From an uncultured Pelagibacteraceae bacterium (GTDB lineage Bacteria; Pseudomonadota; Alphaproteobacteria; Pelagibacterales; Pelagibacteraceae), in assembly GCA_902582845.1 (NCBI GenBank), contig CACHTQ010000003.1, positions 1 through 64,000 on the forward strand: a stretch of 64,000 nt of DNA. Direction: 5' to 3'. A program made the translations under genes and the position numbers. Positions within the stretch are counted from its first letter, which is position 1, and each line of letters starts with the position of its first letter. Below the pieces are notes generated by a model. That model worked only from the letters and a program-made list of their open reading frames with translations. It was not told the DNA's origin and searched no databases. Positions 20,318-29,458 of the stretch are shown one piece after another.

Positions 20318-20545
20318 TTAAATGTTTGAAGTATTTGACAAAATTTCTTTATTTATACTTTGAGATTTTGCAAAAGCTGCTCTCTCAGAATTTAAAGATC
20401 CAAATTTTGCTATAAATTTATTTTTTTCTTTGTTGTATTGAATTTTGATGACCAAAAAAAGCGTCAAAAAACTTACTAGAGTAAACGCAAATGCTGACCA
20501 AACATACAGTCCAAATCCATTCATAAAAAATAAATTTTCAATCAT
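20318..20545 (-). CDS. ccmD: CcmD-like small heme exporter protein
   Basis: Position between ccmC and ccmE; single N-terminal TM helix, FGLYVWSAFAFT. Confidence 0.7.
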   Translation of the reverse strand: MIENLFFMNGFGLYVWSAFAFTLVSFLTLFLVIKIQYNKEKNKFIAKFGSLNSERAAFAKSQSINKEILSNTSNI

Positions 20546-21249
20546 AATCTATCTAACCCTTTGTTCTTAATTTTTATCAGTTCTGTATTATATTTCATTA
20601 AAAAAATTAGTAGAGAAAATAGGGCAAATGCCGCAGTCATTGTCAATAAAGGAAAGAGCATTGATATGTGAATTGACGACTTCGAAAGAATATTGATTGA
20701 AGCTGGTTGATGCAATGTATTCCACCAATCTACTGAATACTTAATTATAGGAACATTAATTATTCCCAAAATTGTTATAATTGATGTGACTTTAAATACT
20801 TTGTCATTATCTTCAAAAATTCTCCATGCAATAAGATACATTATATAAAACAGTGCTAGTATTAACATTGAAGTTATTCTTGCGTCCCAAGCCCACCATG
20901 TTCCCCATGTAGGTTTACCCCATATCGAACCAGTCACCAGAGCTATTATATTAAATACTAGTCCAGAAGGTGCCAAACTTTTTGCAATTAAAAAAAAATT
21001 TCTTATTTTAAAAATGTACCCAACTATAGACAAAAAAGTAATAGCGGAAAAAATTCCGAGTGAAATCCAAGCTGCTGGAACATGAACATACATAATTCTT
21101 ACAGAGTGACTCTGCTTATAATCCTCAGGAGATAATATTAATGCTTCTGTTAATCCTATAGAGAGAATGACGATAAATAAAAATAATACATATTTAGGAG
21201 CTTTCGAGGTTATTGAAAAAATTTTATTCGGTTCAAAATATTTAAACAT
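20542..21249 (-). CDS. ccmC: Heme exporter protein CcmC
   Basis: VHVPAAWIS, WGKPTWGTWWAWDARITSMLIL. Confidence 0.95.
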   Translation of the reverse strand: MFKYFEPNKIFSITSKAPKYVLFLFIVILSIGLTEALILSPEDYKQSHSVRIMYVHVPAAWISLGIFSAITFLSIVGYIFKIRNFFLIAKSLAPSGLVFNIIALVTGSIWGKPTWGTWWAWDARITSMLILALFYIMYLIAWRIFEDNDKVFKVTSIITILGIINVPIIKYSVDWWNTLHQPASINILSKSSIHISMLFPLLTMTAAFALFSLLIFLMKYNTELIKIKNKGLDRL

Positions 21250-21274
21250 ATATGGGATTATATTTATTATGAAA

Positions 21275-21400
21275 AAGTTGCCTGATCAAGAATGCCAGAG
21301 GGAGATAATAACGAAGGGTAAATAAGTAGCACCCTTGACCAGAATTGACTTCATTAGAGCAAATAGCTGTGTCAAAGGTTTGAACTAAATGTGTTAAAAA
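21275..21400. ncRNA. Candidate structured intergenic RNA between hspQ and ccmC (unassigned)
   Basis: My count is 41 G+C in 21281-21380; pairing AAGGGT/ACCCTT (21314-21319/21331-21336) and CTGATCAAG/CTTGACCAG (8 of 9); no convincing ORF. Confidence 0.3.
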
Positions 21401-21410
21401 AGTGATTTAT

Positions 21411-21731
21411 TTAATTTGATAGCTTGAAATAGCTAGATCCCTTTTTCCCAGAAAAAATTTCTTCAATTAAAGGATGTTTTATTGGCTCATCTGAATCATC
21501 AACTAAAAGATTTTGCTCTGAAACGTATGCCTCATAAGTTATTTCATCATTTTCTGCTAACAGATGATAAAAAGGCTGATCTTTTCTAGGTCTCACATTT
21601 TTTGGAATAGATTGATACCATTCTTCTGAATTATTAAATTCAAAATCAACATCATAAATCACACCTCTAAAGTCGAAGTGTTTATGCTTCACTATATCAC
21701 CAATTGAAAATTTAGCTTTCTGAATTGCCAT
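21411..21731 (-). CDS. hspQ: Heat shock protein HspQ (hemimethylated-DNA-binding YccV-like)
   Basis: FSIGDIVKHKHFDFRGVIYDVDF, QPFYHLLAEN. Confidence 0.9.
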   Translation of the reverse strand: MAIQKAKFSIGDIVKHKHFDFRGVIYDVDFEFNNSEEWYQSIPKNVRPRKDQPFYHLLAENDEITYEAYVSEQNLLVDDSDEPIKHPLIEEIFSGKKGSSYFKLSN

Positions 21732-21813
21732 TGAGTTTAGTATGGGTATTTAAAAATAAAAATCAATAAGAAAAATTAAAAGTTTTTATGAAAATATTAT
21801 TTATGTTAATATC

Positions 21814-22371
21814 TTGCTTGTGAACAAATCTTTTTTAAAGTTTCTAACAGATTTTGGACCTTTAGTAATTTTTTTTTACTACTATTACGATAGTGGTAAA
21901 GACTTAAAAATTGCCATTCCCCCATTTATTGTTGCGACAATAATTGCATTGGCAATTGTTTGGTTCTTAGAAAAAAAAATACCAAAAGTTCCTTTGTTAA
22001 GTGGAGTTTTAATTACTTTCTTTGGTGGCTTAACAATTTACTTTGATAATCCAGTTTTTATTTATATTAAACCAACAATCATAAATATCCTATTTGCATT
22101 CGCTTTAATATTTGGAAGATACTTCACAAATGAACCTGTTTTAAAAAAATTAATGGGTAAGTCTGTTTCGCTTACTGATGAAGGATGGGAAGTCTTAAAT
22201 AAAAGATGGATATATTTCTTCTTTGGCCTTGCAATACTAAACGAAATAGTTTGGAGAACTCAATCTGAAGAATTTTGGGTTAACTTTAAAGTATGGGGAC
22301 TATTACCAATTACATTTATATTTACCGCTTTTCAAATAAGTTTAATAAATAAGTATAAGACAAATGAATAA
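21814..22371 (+). CDS. Inner membrane septation protein (YciB/IspZ family)
   Basis: FLTDFGPLVIFF start, multi-TM, GRYFTNEPVLKKLMG. Confidence 0.88.
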   Translation: MLVNKSFLKFLTDFGPLVIFFYYYYDSGKDLKIAIPPFIVATIIALAIVWFLEKKIPKVPLLSGVLITFFGGLTIYFDNPVFIYIKPTIINILFAFALIFGRYFTNEPVLKKLMGKSVSLTDEGWEVLNKRWIYFFFGLAILNEIVWRTQSEEFWVNFKVWGLLPITFIFTAFQISLINKYKTNE

Positions 22372-22705
22372 TAATTTACGTCTAATAATTGATAATGTTA
22401 ATAAAAAGAATATTGAGGAAAAACATTTTTTTGAGAAAGATGAATTAAAGATTATTTTAGACCTATACGCCAAAATGGTATCTGAGGGATCATGGAAAGA
22501 TTACGGTCTTAATATTTCAACTAAACAAGTTGGTTTTAGTGTTTTTAAAAATACAACAGAAAATGCTTTATATAAAATTTGCAAAAATTTTAATCCAAAA
22601 AATAAAAACCTTAAATATCTAATTACCGATGCTAATGGTAAAATATTTAGAAATTCTTATGATTTAAATGTTTTGTTGAAAAATATTAATTGGAAAAAAC
22701 TTTAA
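22364..22705 (+). CDS. DUF2794 family protein
   Basis: ELKIILDLYAKMVSEGSWKDYGLN typical of the family. Confidence 0.75.
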   Translation: MNNNLRLIIDNVNKKNIEEKHFFEKDELKIILDLYAKMVSEGSWKDYGLNISTKQVGFSVFKNTTENALYKICKNFNPKNKNLKYLITDANGKIFRNSYDLNVLLKNINWKKL

Positions 22706-22706
22706 A

Positions 22707-23471
22707 TTATCTTCTTTGGCCAAAAAGTCTAAGCAACATAATAAACAAATTAATAAAGTCTAAATAAAGCGTTAATGCACCCATTACAGCTTTTTTACCC
22801 ATTAATTCACCAGTGTCGCTAGCAGCATACATGTTTTTAATTTTTTGAGTGTCGTAAGCGGTCAGTCCTACAAAAATTAAAACTCCTAAAATAGAAATCA
22901 CGAAATACATCATTGAAGATTTCATAAATATATTAACTATTGATGCAATTATAATTCCAATTAAACCCATCATTAAAAAAGATCCTAATTTTGTTAAGTC
23001 TCTCTTAGTAGTGTATCCATATATACTCATCGCTCCAAATGTAGCAGAACAGATGAAAAATACTCTTGTGATACTCATTCCAGTATAAACTAATAAAATC
23101 GATGAAAGAGACAGACCCATTAATGCAGCAAAAATCCAAAAAGTTGTTTGCGCTTTAGCTGCACTCATTTTATTTATCCCAAAGCTCATGTAAAACACGA
23201 TTCCAAGTGGAGCTAGCATTACTAACCACTTTAAACCTGACATATAGATTGCGTTACCCACTTGAGTTAATCCAACTATAGATCCTGAGCTATCAGTCAC
23301 AACTGACATTTTGAAAGTTATAAGAGCAATTATCCCAGTCATAAGGATCCCTGTTGCCATATAATTATATACTTTCAACATGTAGGCTCTTAACCCCTCA
23401 TCCGTTACTGTCGTTGATTGTTGGGCAGCTTCTTTTGCTCTACCTAAAATACCTTTTTTATCAAATTCCAT
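22707..23471 (-). CDS. Bax inhibitor-1/YccA family membrane protein
   Basis: Seven-TM; GLTAYDTQKIKNMY, LYLDFINLFIMLLRLFG. Confidence 0.93.
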   Translation of the reverse strand: MEFDKKGILGRAKEAAQQSTTVTDEGLRAYMLKVYNYMATGILMTGIIALITFKMSVVTDSSGSIVGLTQVGNAIYMSGLKWLVMLAPLGIVFYMSFGINKMSAAKAQTTFWIFAALMGLSLSSILLVYTGMSITRVFFICSATFGAMSIYGYTTKRDLTKLGSFLMMGLIGIIIASIVNIFMKSSMMYFVISILGVLIFVGLTAYDTQKIKNMYAASDTGELMGKKAVMGALTLYLDFINLFIMLLRLFGQRR

Positions 23472-23549
23472 ATTGTAACATATATAATCTTTTATTAATT
23501 ATTCAAGTTATCAAAAAAAACAATAAATGACTAATGTTGTGAAATACTA

Positions 23550-24587
23550 ATGAATTACAAAAAATTGGGAAATACTGATCTAGATGTAAGTACAATTTGT
23601 CTCGGTACAATGACCTGGGGTGAACAAAATTCAGAAAAAGAAGGTTTCGAACAAATGGATTTTGCTTTGAGCCAAGGAGTAAATTTTTGGGATACAGCAG
23701 AAATTTATTCTATTCCTCCTAAAGAAAAAACTTTTGGGAGCACAGAGGAAATAATTGGAAATTGGTTCAAAAAAACAAACAAAAGAAATGATGTGATTCT
23801 AGCATCAAAGGTTTGTGGACCTATGAGAGAATACGTTAGAGGTGGTGGAAACCAGTTTGGAAAAAAAAATATTACTGAAGCATTGGAGGGTAGTTTAAAA
23901 AGATTAAAAACAGATTACATTGACTTATATCAACTGCACTGGCCAGAGAGAAATACAAACTTTTTCGGTAAATTAGGCTATGAACACGATGATGATGGTT
24001 CATGGACTAGATTTGAAGACATCTTAGAAAACCTTCAAAAATTTATTGAGCAAGGAAAAATTAGGCATATTGGTTTATCCAATGAGACTCCATGGGGTTT
24101 ATTTAAATTTTTAGAAATATCTAAAAATAAAAATCTTCCGAGAGTACTTTCAATTCAAAATCCCTATAATCTCCTTAATAGAACTTACGAAGTAGGTCTG
24201 GCAGAAATCTCTGTCAGGGAAAAATCAGGGTTGTTAGCTTATTCCCCATTGGCATGTGGATATCTTTCTGGAAAATATAGAAATAATCAAATGCCTAAAA
24301 ATTCTAGAATTGAACGTGATGGAGATTTTTGGACAAGATACCAAAAGCCTAACTCAAATAAAGCAATTGATGCTTATTATGAAATAGCAAAAAAATATAA
24401 ACTAGACTTGGCGCAAATGTCTTTAAAATTTTTAGAAATTCAACCTTTTGTAACTTCTGTAATTATTGGTGCAACGACAATGGAGCAGTTGAAAAGTAAT
24501 ATAGAAAGTGTAAATATAATTTTAACTGATGAAATTATTCATGAAATTAATGAAATTCAAAAATATTATCCAAATCCATGTCCATAA
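23550..24587 (+). CDS. Aldo/keto reductase (Tas-like)
   Basis: GTMTWGEQNSEKEGFEQMD, YIDLYQLHWPER, IGLSNETPWG. Confidence 0.92.
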   Translation: MNYKKLGNTDLDVSTICLGTMTWGEQNSEKEGFEQMDFALSQGVNFWDTAEIYSIPPKEKTFGSTEEIIGNWFKKTNKRNDVILASKVCGPMREYVRGGGNQFGKKNITEALEGSLKRLKTDYIDLYQLHWPERNTNFFGKLGYEHDDDGSWTRFEDILENLQKFIEQGKIRHIGLSNETPWGLFKFLEISKNKNLPRVLSIQNPYNLLNRTYEVGLAEISVREKSGLLAYSPLACGYLSGKYRNNQMPKNSRIERDGDFWTRYQKPNSNKAIDAYYEIAKKYKLDLAQMSLKFLEIQPFVTSVIIGATTMEQLKSNIESVNIILTDEIIHEINEIQKYYPNPCP

Positions 24588-25087
24588 TTAAAAAGATTAT
24601 AATTTGCTCTTTTGTTTTATGGACTGTATCAATTACAAATATTTTTGCTGATATTAAAAAAGTTGGGAAATTTAAAGACTGGGAAACAATTGTTTTAAAT
24701 GAAAGTTCCGGTAAGGTCTGCTTTGCTCAATCTTACCCGGTTTTACAGGCGCCAAAAACAAATAAGAGAGAAGCTAGATTATTTGTTACTTTCAGACCGA
24801 ACGAAAAAATTTCTAATGAGATAAGTGCAACTGCTGGATATGAATTTAATAAGAATAATACTGTTTTAGCAACTTCAGGAAATAATAAATTTAAGTTTGA
24901 TATCAAACAACAGGGTTTTGCCTGGATGACGAGTAATAAAAAAGAAAATATAATGGTTAAAGTTATGAAAAAAGGATCAAGAATTATGGTTACTGGCTAT
25001 AATGAAAAAGGTTCACAAACCATAGATCATTATTCATTATTAGGTTTCACAAAAGCTTATAATTCTGCAAAAAAAGCTTGCAGTTAA
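24578..25087 (+). CDS. Invasion-associated locus B (IalB) family protein
   Basis: Signal peptide plus FKDWETIVLNESSGKVCFAQS and GSRIMVTGYNEKGSQTIDHYSLLGFTKA. Confidence 0.8.
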   Translation: MSIIKKIIICSFVLWTVSITNIFADIKKVGKFKDWETIVLNESSGKVCFAQSYPVLQAPKTNKREARLFVTFRPNEKISNEISATAGYEFNKNNTVLATSGNNKFKFDIKQQGFAWMTSNKKENIMVKVMKKGSRIMVTGYNEKGSQTIDHYSLLGFTKAYNSAKKACS

Positions 25088-25090
25088 TTA

Positions 25091-26272
25091 ATGAAATCAA
25101 AAAAAAGAATTGTTTTAGCTTATTCGGGTGGATTAGATACATCTATAATTCTAAAATGGCTTCAAGAAAATTATAATGCAGAAGTCATTTGTTACACTGC
25201 TGACATAGGGCAAGAGATTAATCGAAAAAAAATAATCAATAATGCTAAAAAATTTGGTGTTAAAAAGATTATAATTAAAGATTTAAAAAATCTTTTTGTA
25301 AAAGATTATGTTTTTCCGATGATACGAGGTAATGCGATTTATGAGGGAGTTTATTTATTAGGAACTTCTATAGCAAGACCATTAATTGCAAAAGACCAAA
25401 TAAGAATAGCGAAAAAATTCAAAGCATATGCAGTATCTCATGGAGCGACTGGAAAAGGTAATGATCAGGTAAGATTTGAATTAGGCTATCATTATTTTGG
25501 CCCAAAGATAAAAATTGTTGCTCCTTGGAGAATTTGGAAATTAAAATCCAGAAGAGATTTAATAAATTATGCAAAAAAACATGGAATACCTATTCCAAAA
25601 GATAAGAAAGGTGCACCACCTTTTTCTGTTGATGATAATTTATTTCATACCTCAACTGAAGGTAAAATTTTAGAAAATCCAAAAAATTCAGCTCCAGAAT
25701 TTATTTTCCAAAGAACAACTTCTCCTGAAAAAGCACCCAATAAACCAACTTTTATTTCAATCAATTTTAAAAATGGTGACCCTGTTGGAATAAATGGAAA
25801 AAAATTAAATCCTGAAAAAATTCTTACTAAATTAAATTTAATTGCTGGAAAAAATGGTATAGGGAGAGTTGACCTAGTTGAAAACAGATTTCTTGGAATT
25901 AAATCTAGAGGAGTTTATGAAACACCAGGCGGAACACTTTTAATCCACGCCCATAGAGCTATTGAGTCAGTAACTTTAGATAAAGACACAATGCACAAAA
26001 AAGACTCGATCATGCCTAGATATGCTGAATTAATTTACAATGGTTATTGGTATTCTAAAGAAAGATTTAAATTGCAAAAAATAATTGACCAAAAAAGAAA
26101 TAAAGTAAATGGATCAATAAAACTTAAACTATACAAAGGGAATATTACTATTCAATCTAGAATTACAAAAAGTAATGCATACTCAATGAAAAAAGTTTCT
26201 TTTGAAGAAAATAAAACATTTAATAAATCTAATGTTGAAAGATTTATTAATTATCATAAGAAAAAACTGTAA
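25091..26272 (+). CDS. argG: Argininosuccinate synthase
   Basis: VLAYSGGLDTSIILKWL, SHGATGKGNDQVRFE. Confidence 0.96.
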   Translation: MKSKKRIVLAYSGGLDTSIILKWLQENYNAEVICYTADIGQEINRKKIINNAKKFGVKKIIIKDLKNLFVKDYVFPMIRGNAIYEGVYLLGTSIARPLIAKDQIRIAKKFKAYAVSHGATGKGNDQVRFELGYHYFGPKIKIVAPWRIWKLKSRRDLINYAKKHGIPIPKDKKGAPPFSVDDNLFHTSTEGKILENPKNSAPEFIFQRTTSPEKAPNKPTFISINFKNGDPVGINGKKLNPEKILTKLNLIAGKNGIGRVDLVENRFLGIKSRGVYETPGGTLLIHAHRAIESVTLDKDTMHKKDSIMPRYAELIYNGYWYSKERFKLQKIIDQKRNKVNGSIKLKLYKGNITIQSRITKSNAYSMKKVSFEENKTFNKSNVERFINYHKKKL

Positions 26273-26335
26273 TATTGATAAGTTTTAGGACAATTTATAG
26301 TTTGTTAAAATTATTTTTAGTTATATCTTAGAATC

Positions 26336-26794
26336 ATGGAATCACTTAAAAATTGGATGAGAGACACCGCAAATATTTTGTTTGATGATAGCAAAAACGA
26401 TCTACGTTCTCTTCCTAAAACTGTAAGGTTACAAATCTTATTAGTTTTAAGCTTTATATGGACCACAGTTTTTAGTTTATATGTTTTTTCATACACAACT
26501 TTTGTTTTTGGTTGGACTGGTCTTTTTTTAGCTCACATTGGTTTAATCTTTGCCGTGTATATGACATTTAAACATTTTCATAGAGCAGAAGAAAATTCAG
26601 CTAGTGTTTTTAAAACAAAAAATTTTGACCCTTTTAAAATAATGGTGCTTGTTTTTGTGATTGTATTTATATTTGTTTTTTCAAAAGGTATTGAAGTATT
26701 AACAAGTCCGAATCCATATTCTTATTCAATTCCTTATGAGGGTTCTTCAAAATCAGTGTTTGAAAAATGGTTGCCTTTTAGTAAAGATAAATAA
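26336..26794 (+). CDS. 2TM-domain hypothetical membrane protein
   Basis: Three hydrophobic segments; overlaps the following ORF by one base. Confidence 0.6.
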   Translation: MESLKNWMRDTANILFDDSKNDLRSLPKTVRLQILLVLSFIWTTVFSLYVFSYTTFVFGWTGLFLAHIGLIFAVYMTFKHFHRAEENSASVFKTKNFDPFKIMVLVFVIVFIFVFSKGIEVLTSPNPYSYSIPYEGSSKSVFEKWLPFSKDK

Positions 26795-27174
26795 TGGAAA
26801 AAATAGCAAAAAATTTACAGCTTATTTTAATGGTTATCATTTTAATAAGCACAGTTATTGCAGTCGGTATAGAAATGTACAAAATGTTTGAGAATAGATC
26901 GGTAACTTTAGCTGATTTATTATTAATGTTTCTTTACCTAGAAGTGCTCGCAATGGTAAGAGTTTTTTGGAACCAGCAATCAATTAGTATTACCCTTCCA
27001 TTGTTAATTGCAATTACTGCTTTAGCACGATTTATTATTCTTCAAGGTAAGGAAATGGATCCAACAGCATTAGTTTATGAAGCTATTGCCATTGTTCTAA
27101 TTGCTGGTGCAATTGTTATTTTAAGATTAAGACATAGCGACAAGCTTGGTTTAAAGAAAAAAAAATCAAAATAA
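26794..27174 (+). CDS. PsiE-like (phosphate-starvation-inducible) membrane protein
   Basis: Four-TM; LLLMFLYLEVLAMVRVFW. Confidence 0.75.
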   Translation: MEKIAKNLQLILMVIILISTVIAVGIEMYKMFENRSVTLADLLLMFLYLEVLAMVRVFWNQQSISITLPLLIAITALARFIILQGKEMDPTALVYEAIAIVLIAGAIVILRLRHSDKLGLKKKKSK

Positions 27175-27180
27175 ATCAAA

Positions 27181-28320
27181 ATGAAATTTGAAGCCTCAAA
27201 GGCTGCGGCCTTAAATAGATTAAGTAATTTTGTAGAACAAAATCTTTCTGAATATTCTAAACTAAGAAATTTTGACTTTGGTCCAGAAAACAGAACAAAT
27301 ATATCTGGTTTATCTCCATATATTACTCATGGAGTTATCAACGAGAAAGAAGTTATTGAAAAATCACTTAGCAAGTTTTCTTTTTCAAAAATGGAAAAAT
27401 TTATTCAAGAAGTTTTGTGGCGAACATATTGGAAGGGTTGGTTAGAATTACGACCAAACGTTTGGACAGATTACGTAGCAGAGTTAAATAAAATTCGAGA
27501 AGAATATAAAGATAACCAAAATTACAAAAATGCAATAGAAGGAAAAACCAATATTGAATGTTTTAATTACTGGGTAACAGAACTTAAAGAAAATAATTAT
27601 TTACATAATCATACTAGAATGTGGTTTGCTAGTATTTGGATTTTTACATTAGAATTACCCTGGCAATTAGGAGCAGAATTTTTTATGCAACATCTTTATG
27701 ATGGCGACTCTGCATCTAATACTCTTGGTTGGAGATGGGTAGCTGGAATTCAAACACAGGGAAAACACTATTTAGCAAGTGAGTGGAATATCAAAAAATT
27801 CACTAATAATAGATTTAATAATATTAAATTAAATGAAAATGCTCCTCCAAAAGTTTCTGAAAAAACTTACACAATAGTTAAACAAGATTTTAGCAATAAA
27901 AATATAGATGATGAAAATCTTTTTATTTTTGAAAATAGTTTATCATTTGAAACTACAGATTTTCAAAATCATAAATTTAAAAAAATTTATATAATTTTAA
28001 ATAAAAATGAAAATAGATCTATAAAGCTGAGTGAAAAAGTTATTAAATTTAAATCTCTTTTAATTAGTGATCAAAAACAAAGATTAGAAAATAATTCTAT
28101 CAATTGTGAAGTAGTAGATATAAGTGAAGTTAAAAATATAAGCGAAAAAGTTATTGCGTTATATCCAACAGTTGGTGAAAACCTGGATTATTTAATTTCA
28201 AATAATTTAAAAATTGATTTTTTATATAGAAAACTTGATCAATATTCATGGCAATATTGTAATAAAGGTTTTTTTAATTTTAAAAATTATATTCCTAAAA
28301 TAATATCATCTTTAAATTAA
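27181..28320 (+). CDS. Photolyase/cryptochrome-family FAD-binding protein with apparently permuted domain order
   Basis: N-terminal FAD_binding_7-like region (RTYWKGWLE, NHTRMWFASIWIFTL, GDSASNTLGWRWVAGIQTQGKHYLA); C-terminal region ends WQYCNKGFFNFKNYIPKI. Confidence 0.8.
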   Translation: MKFEASKAAALNRLSNFVEQNLSEYSKLRNFDFGPENRTNISGLSPYITHGVINEKEVIEKSLSKFSFSKMEKFIQEVLWRTYWKGWLELRPNVWTDYVAELNKIREEYKDNQNYKNAIEGKTNIECFNYWVTELKENNYLHNHTRMWFASIWIFTLELPWQLGAEFFMQHLYDGDSASNTLGWRWVAGIQTQGKHYLASEWNIKKFTNNRFNNIKLNENAPPKVSEKTYTIVKQDFSNKNIDDENLFIFENSLSFETTDFQNHKFKKIYIILNKNENRSIKLSEKVIKFKSLLISDQKQRLENNSINCEVVDISEVKNISEKVIALYPTVGENLDYLISNNLKIDFLYRKLDQYSWQYCNKGFFNFKNYIPKIISSLN

Positions 28321-28538
28321 AACCACCTGAACATCCCGATAATTGCTGCAGTAGCATAAAAGAATTGTAAAAATAATATTCCTCTGTGACCGCCCCTATA
28401 AGCCCAAATTCCAATTAGGATTGCAGATATAAGTAATAAACAAAAACCAAAAAACTCTATGCCAATATTCATAGCTACAAATAATGAGTATAATATAGCA
28501 GTTATAACTCCTGCCCATTCAAAAATTTTATTATTCAT
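28317..28538 (-). CDS. Small membrane protein, hypothetical
   Basis: Hydrophobic ORF, start overlaps the upstream sORF stop (ATGAATAA). Confidence 0.6.
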   Translation of the reverse strand: MNNKIFEWAGVITAILYSLFVAMNIGIEFFGFCLLLISAILIGIWAYRGGHRGILFLQFFYATAAIIGMFRWF

Positions 28539-28668
28539 TTTCTAATTTGAATTTTTTTCTATTATAAATTTTTTTTTTATTTTTTACTATTTTATTTCTG
28601 AGCATTGGTGAGCTCAATAATTTGGCCATTGGATTTTTCTTGTTAATTTTTTTTCTTTTTTTGCTCAT
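28531..28668 (-). CDS. 45-aa basic protein, ArfA-like (possible alternative ribosome-rescue factor); not in ORF track
   Basis: Hand translation MSKKRKKINKKNPMAKLLSSPMLRNKIVKNKKKIYNRKKFKLENE*. ATGA overlap with upstream GATase stop and 8-bp overlap with downstream ATG. Confidence 0.72.
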   Translation of the reverse strand: MSKKRKKINKKNPMAKLLSSPMLRNKIVKNKKKIYNRKKFKLENE

Positions 28669-29384
28669 AAGAGACTCTTAAAATTATCATATAAAATTTT
28701 TGAATAATTATTCATATCTTTCATATTTTTTTTTACAGATTGATCAAATTTTTCTAATGCGCCATCACCAAGTTGATCCTCGAGTGCCTTTTTATATTCT
28801 GGTACACAACCCCACTCATTAACTGTTGTATCTTTAATCTCTATATGGAATTGGATACCATATGCATGATCTTGATATTTAAAAATCTGATACTTAGTTA
28901 TTGGCGATGATGCTATTAAAGTAATATCGGGATTTTTATCAACCCCCTGAACCTCATAAGAATGCCACTGTAAACTTTTAATATTATCTGGAAATTTTGA
29001 GAACAAAATGTCTTTTTTTTTATTGTCAGTAAAATTTATATCCATCATGCCAATCTCTGCTGGATTTGATTTTACGACTTTACCACCAACTACTTCACCT
29101 AATAACTGACAGCCTAAACAAAAACCTAAATAAGGTTTTTTAAGATTTACTACAAATTCTTTTATTCTTTTTTTTTCTTCAACTAACCAGGGATACTCTT
29201 TTTCCATATAGGTATCCATCGGTCCACCCATACATAACATTCCATCATATTTTGTTAGGTCATTTGGGATTTTCTCACCTTCATCAAGTTCGATTGTTGT
29301 AAGATTTAAACCATCAGCCAACATTAGATCCTTTATGTAACCTGGATCTTCAATTTTAATATGTTGTAAAATAAGTATGTTCAA
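28665..29384 (-). CDS. Class I glutamine amidotransferase (GMP synthase-like)
   Basis: MGGPMDTY, LGFCLGCQLLGEVVGG (nucleophile Cys), YGIQFHIEI. Confidence 0.9.
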   Translation of the reverse strand: MNILILQHIKIEDPGYIKDLMLADGLNLTTIELDEGEKIPNDLTKYDGMLCMGGPMDTYMEKEYPWLVEEKKRIKEFVVNLKKPYLGFCLGCQLLGEVVGGKVVKSNPAEIGMMDINFTDNKKKDILFSKFPDNIKSLQWHSYEVQGVDKNPDITLIASSPITKYQIFKYQDHAYGIQFHIEIKDTTVNEWGCVPEYKKALEDQLGDGALEKFDQSVKKNMKDMNNYSKILYDNFKSLL

Positions 29385-29458
29385 TACTTAATATTTTAAC
29401 CGAGTTAAATTTTATTAACAATAATTTACTGGTTAATAAAAATAAAAATTTTTTTAAA

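Noticed and set aside
21291-21342. SRP RNA-like apical segment GGGTAAATAAGTAGCACCC
   Set aside because: Only loosely similar to the domain IV motif; the invariant GGAA tetraloop is absent
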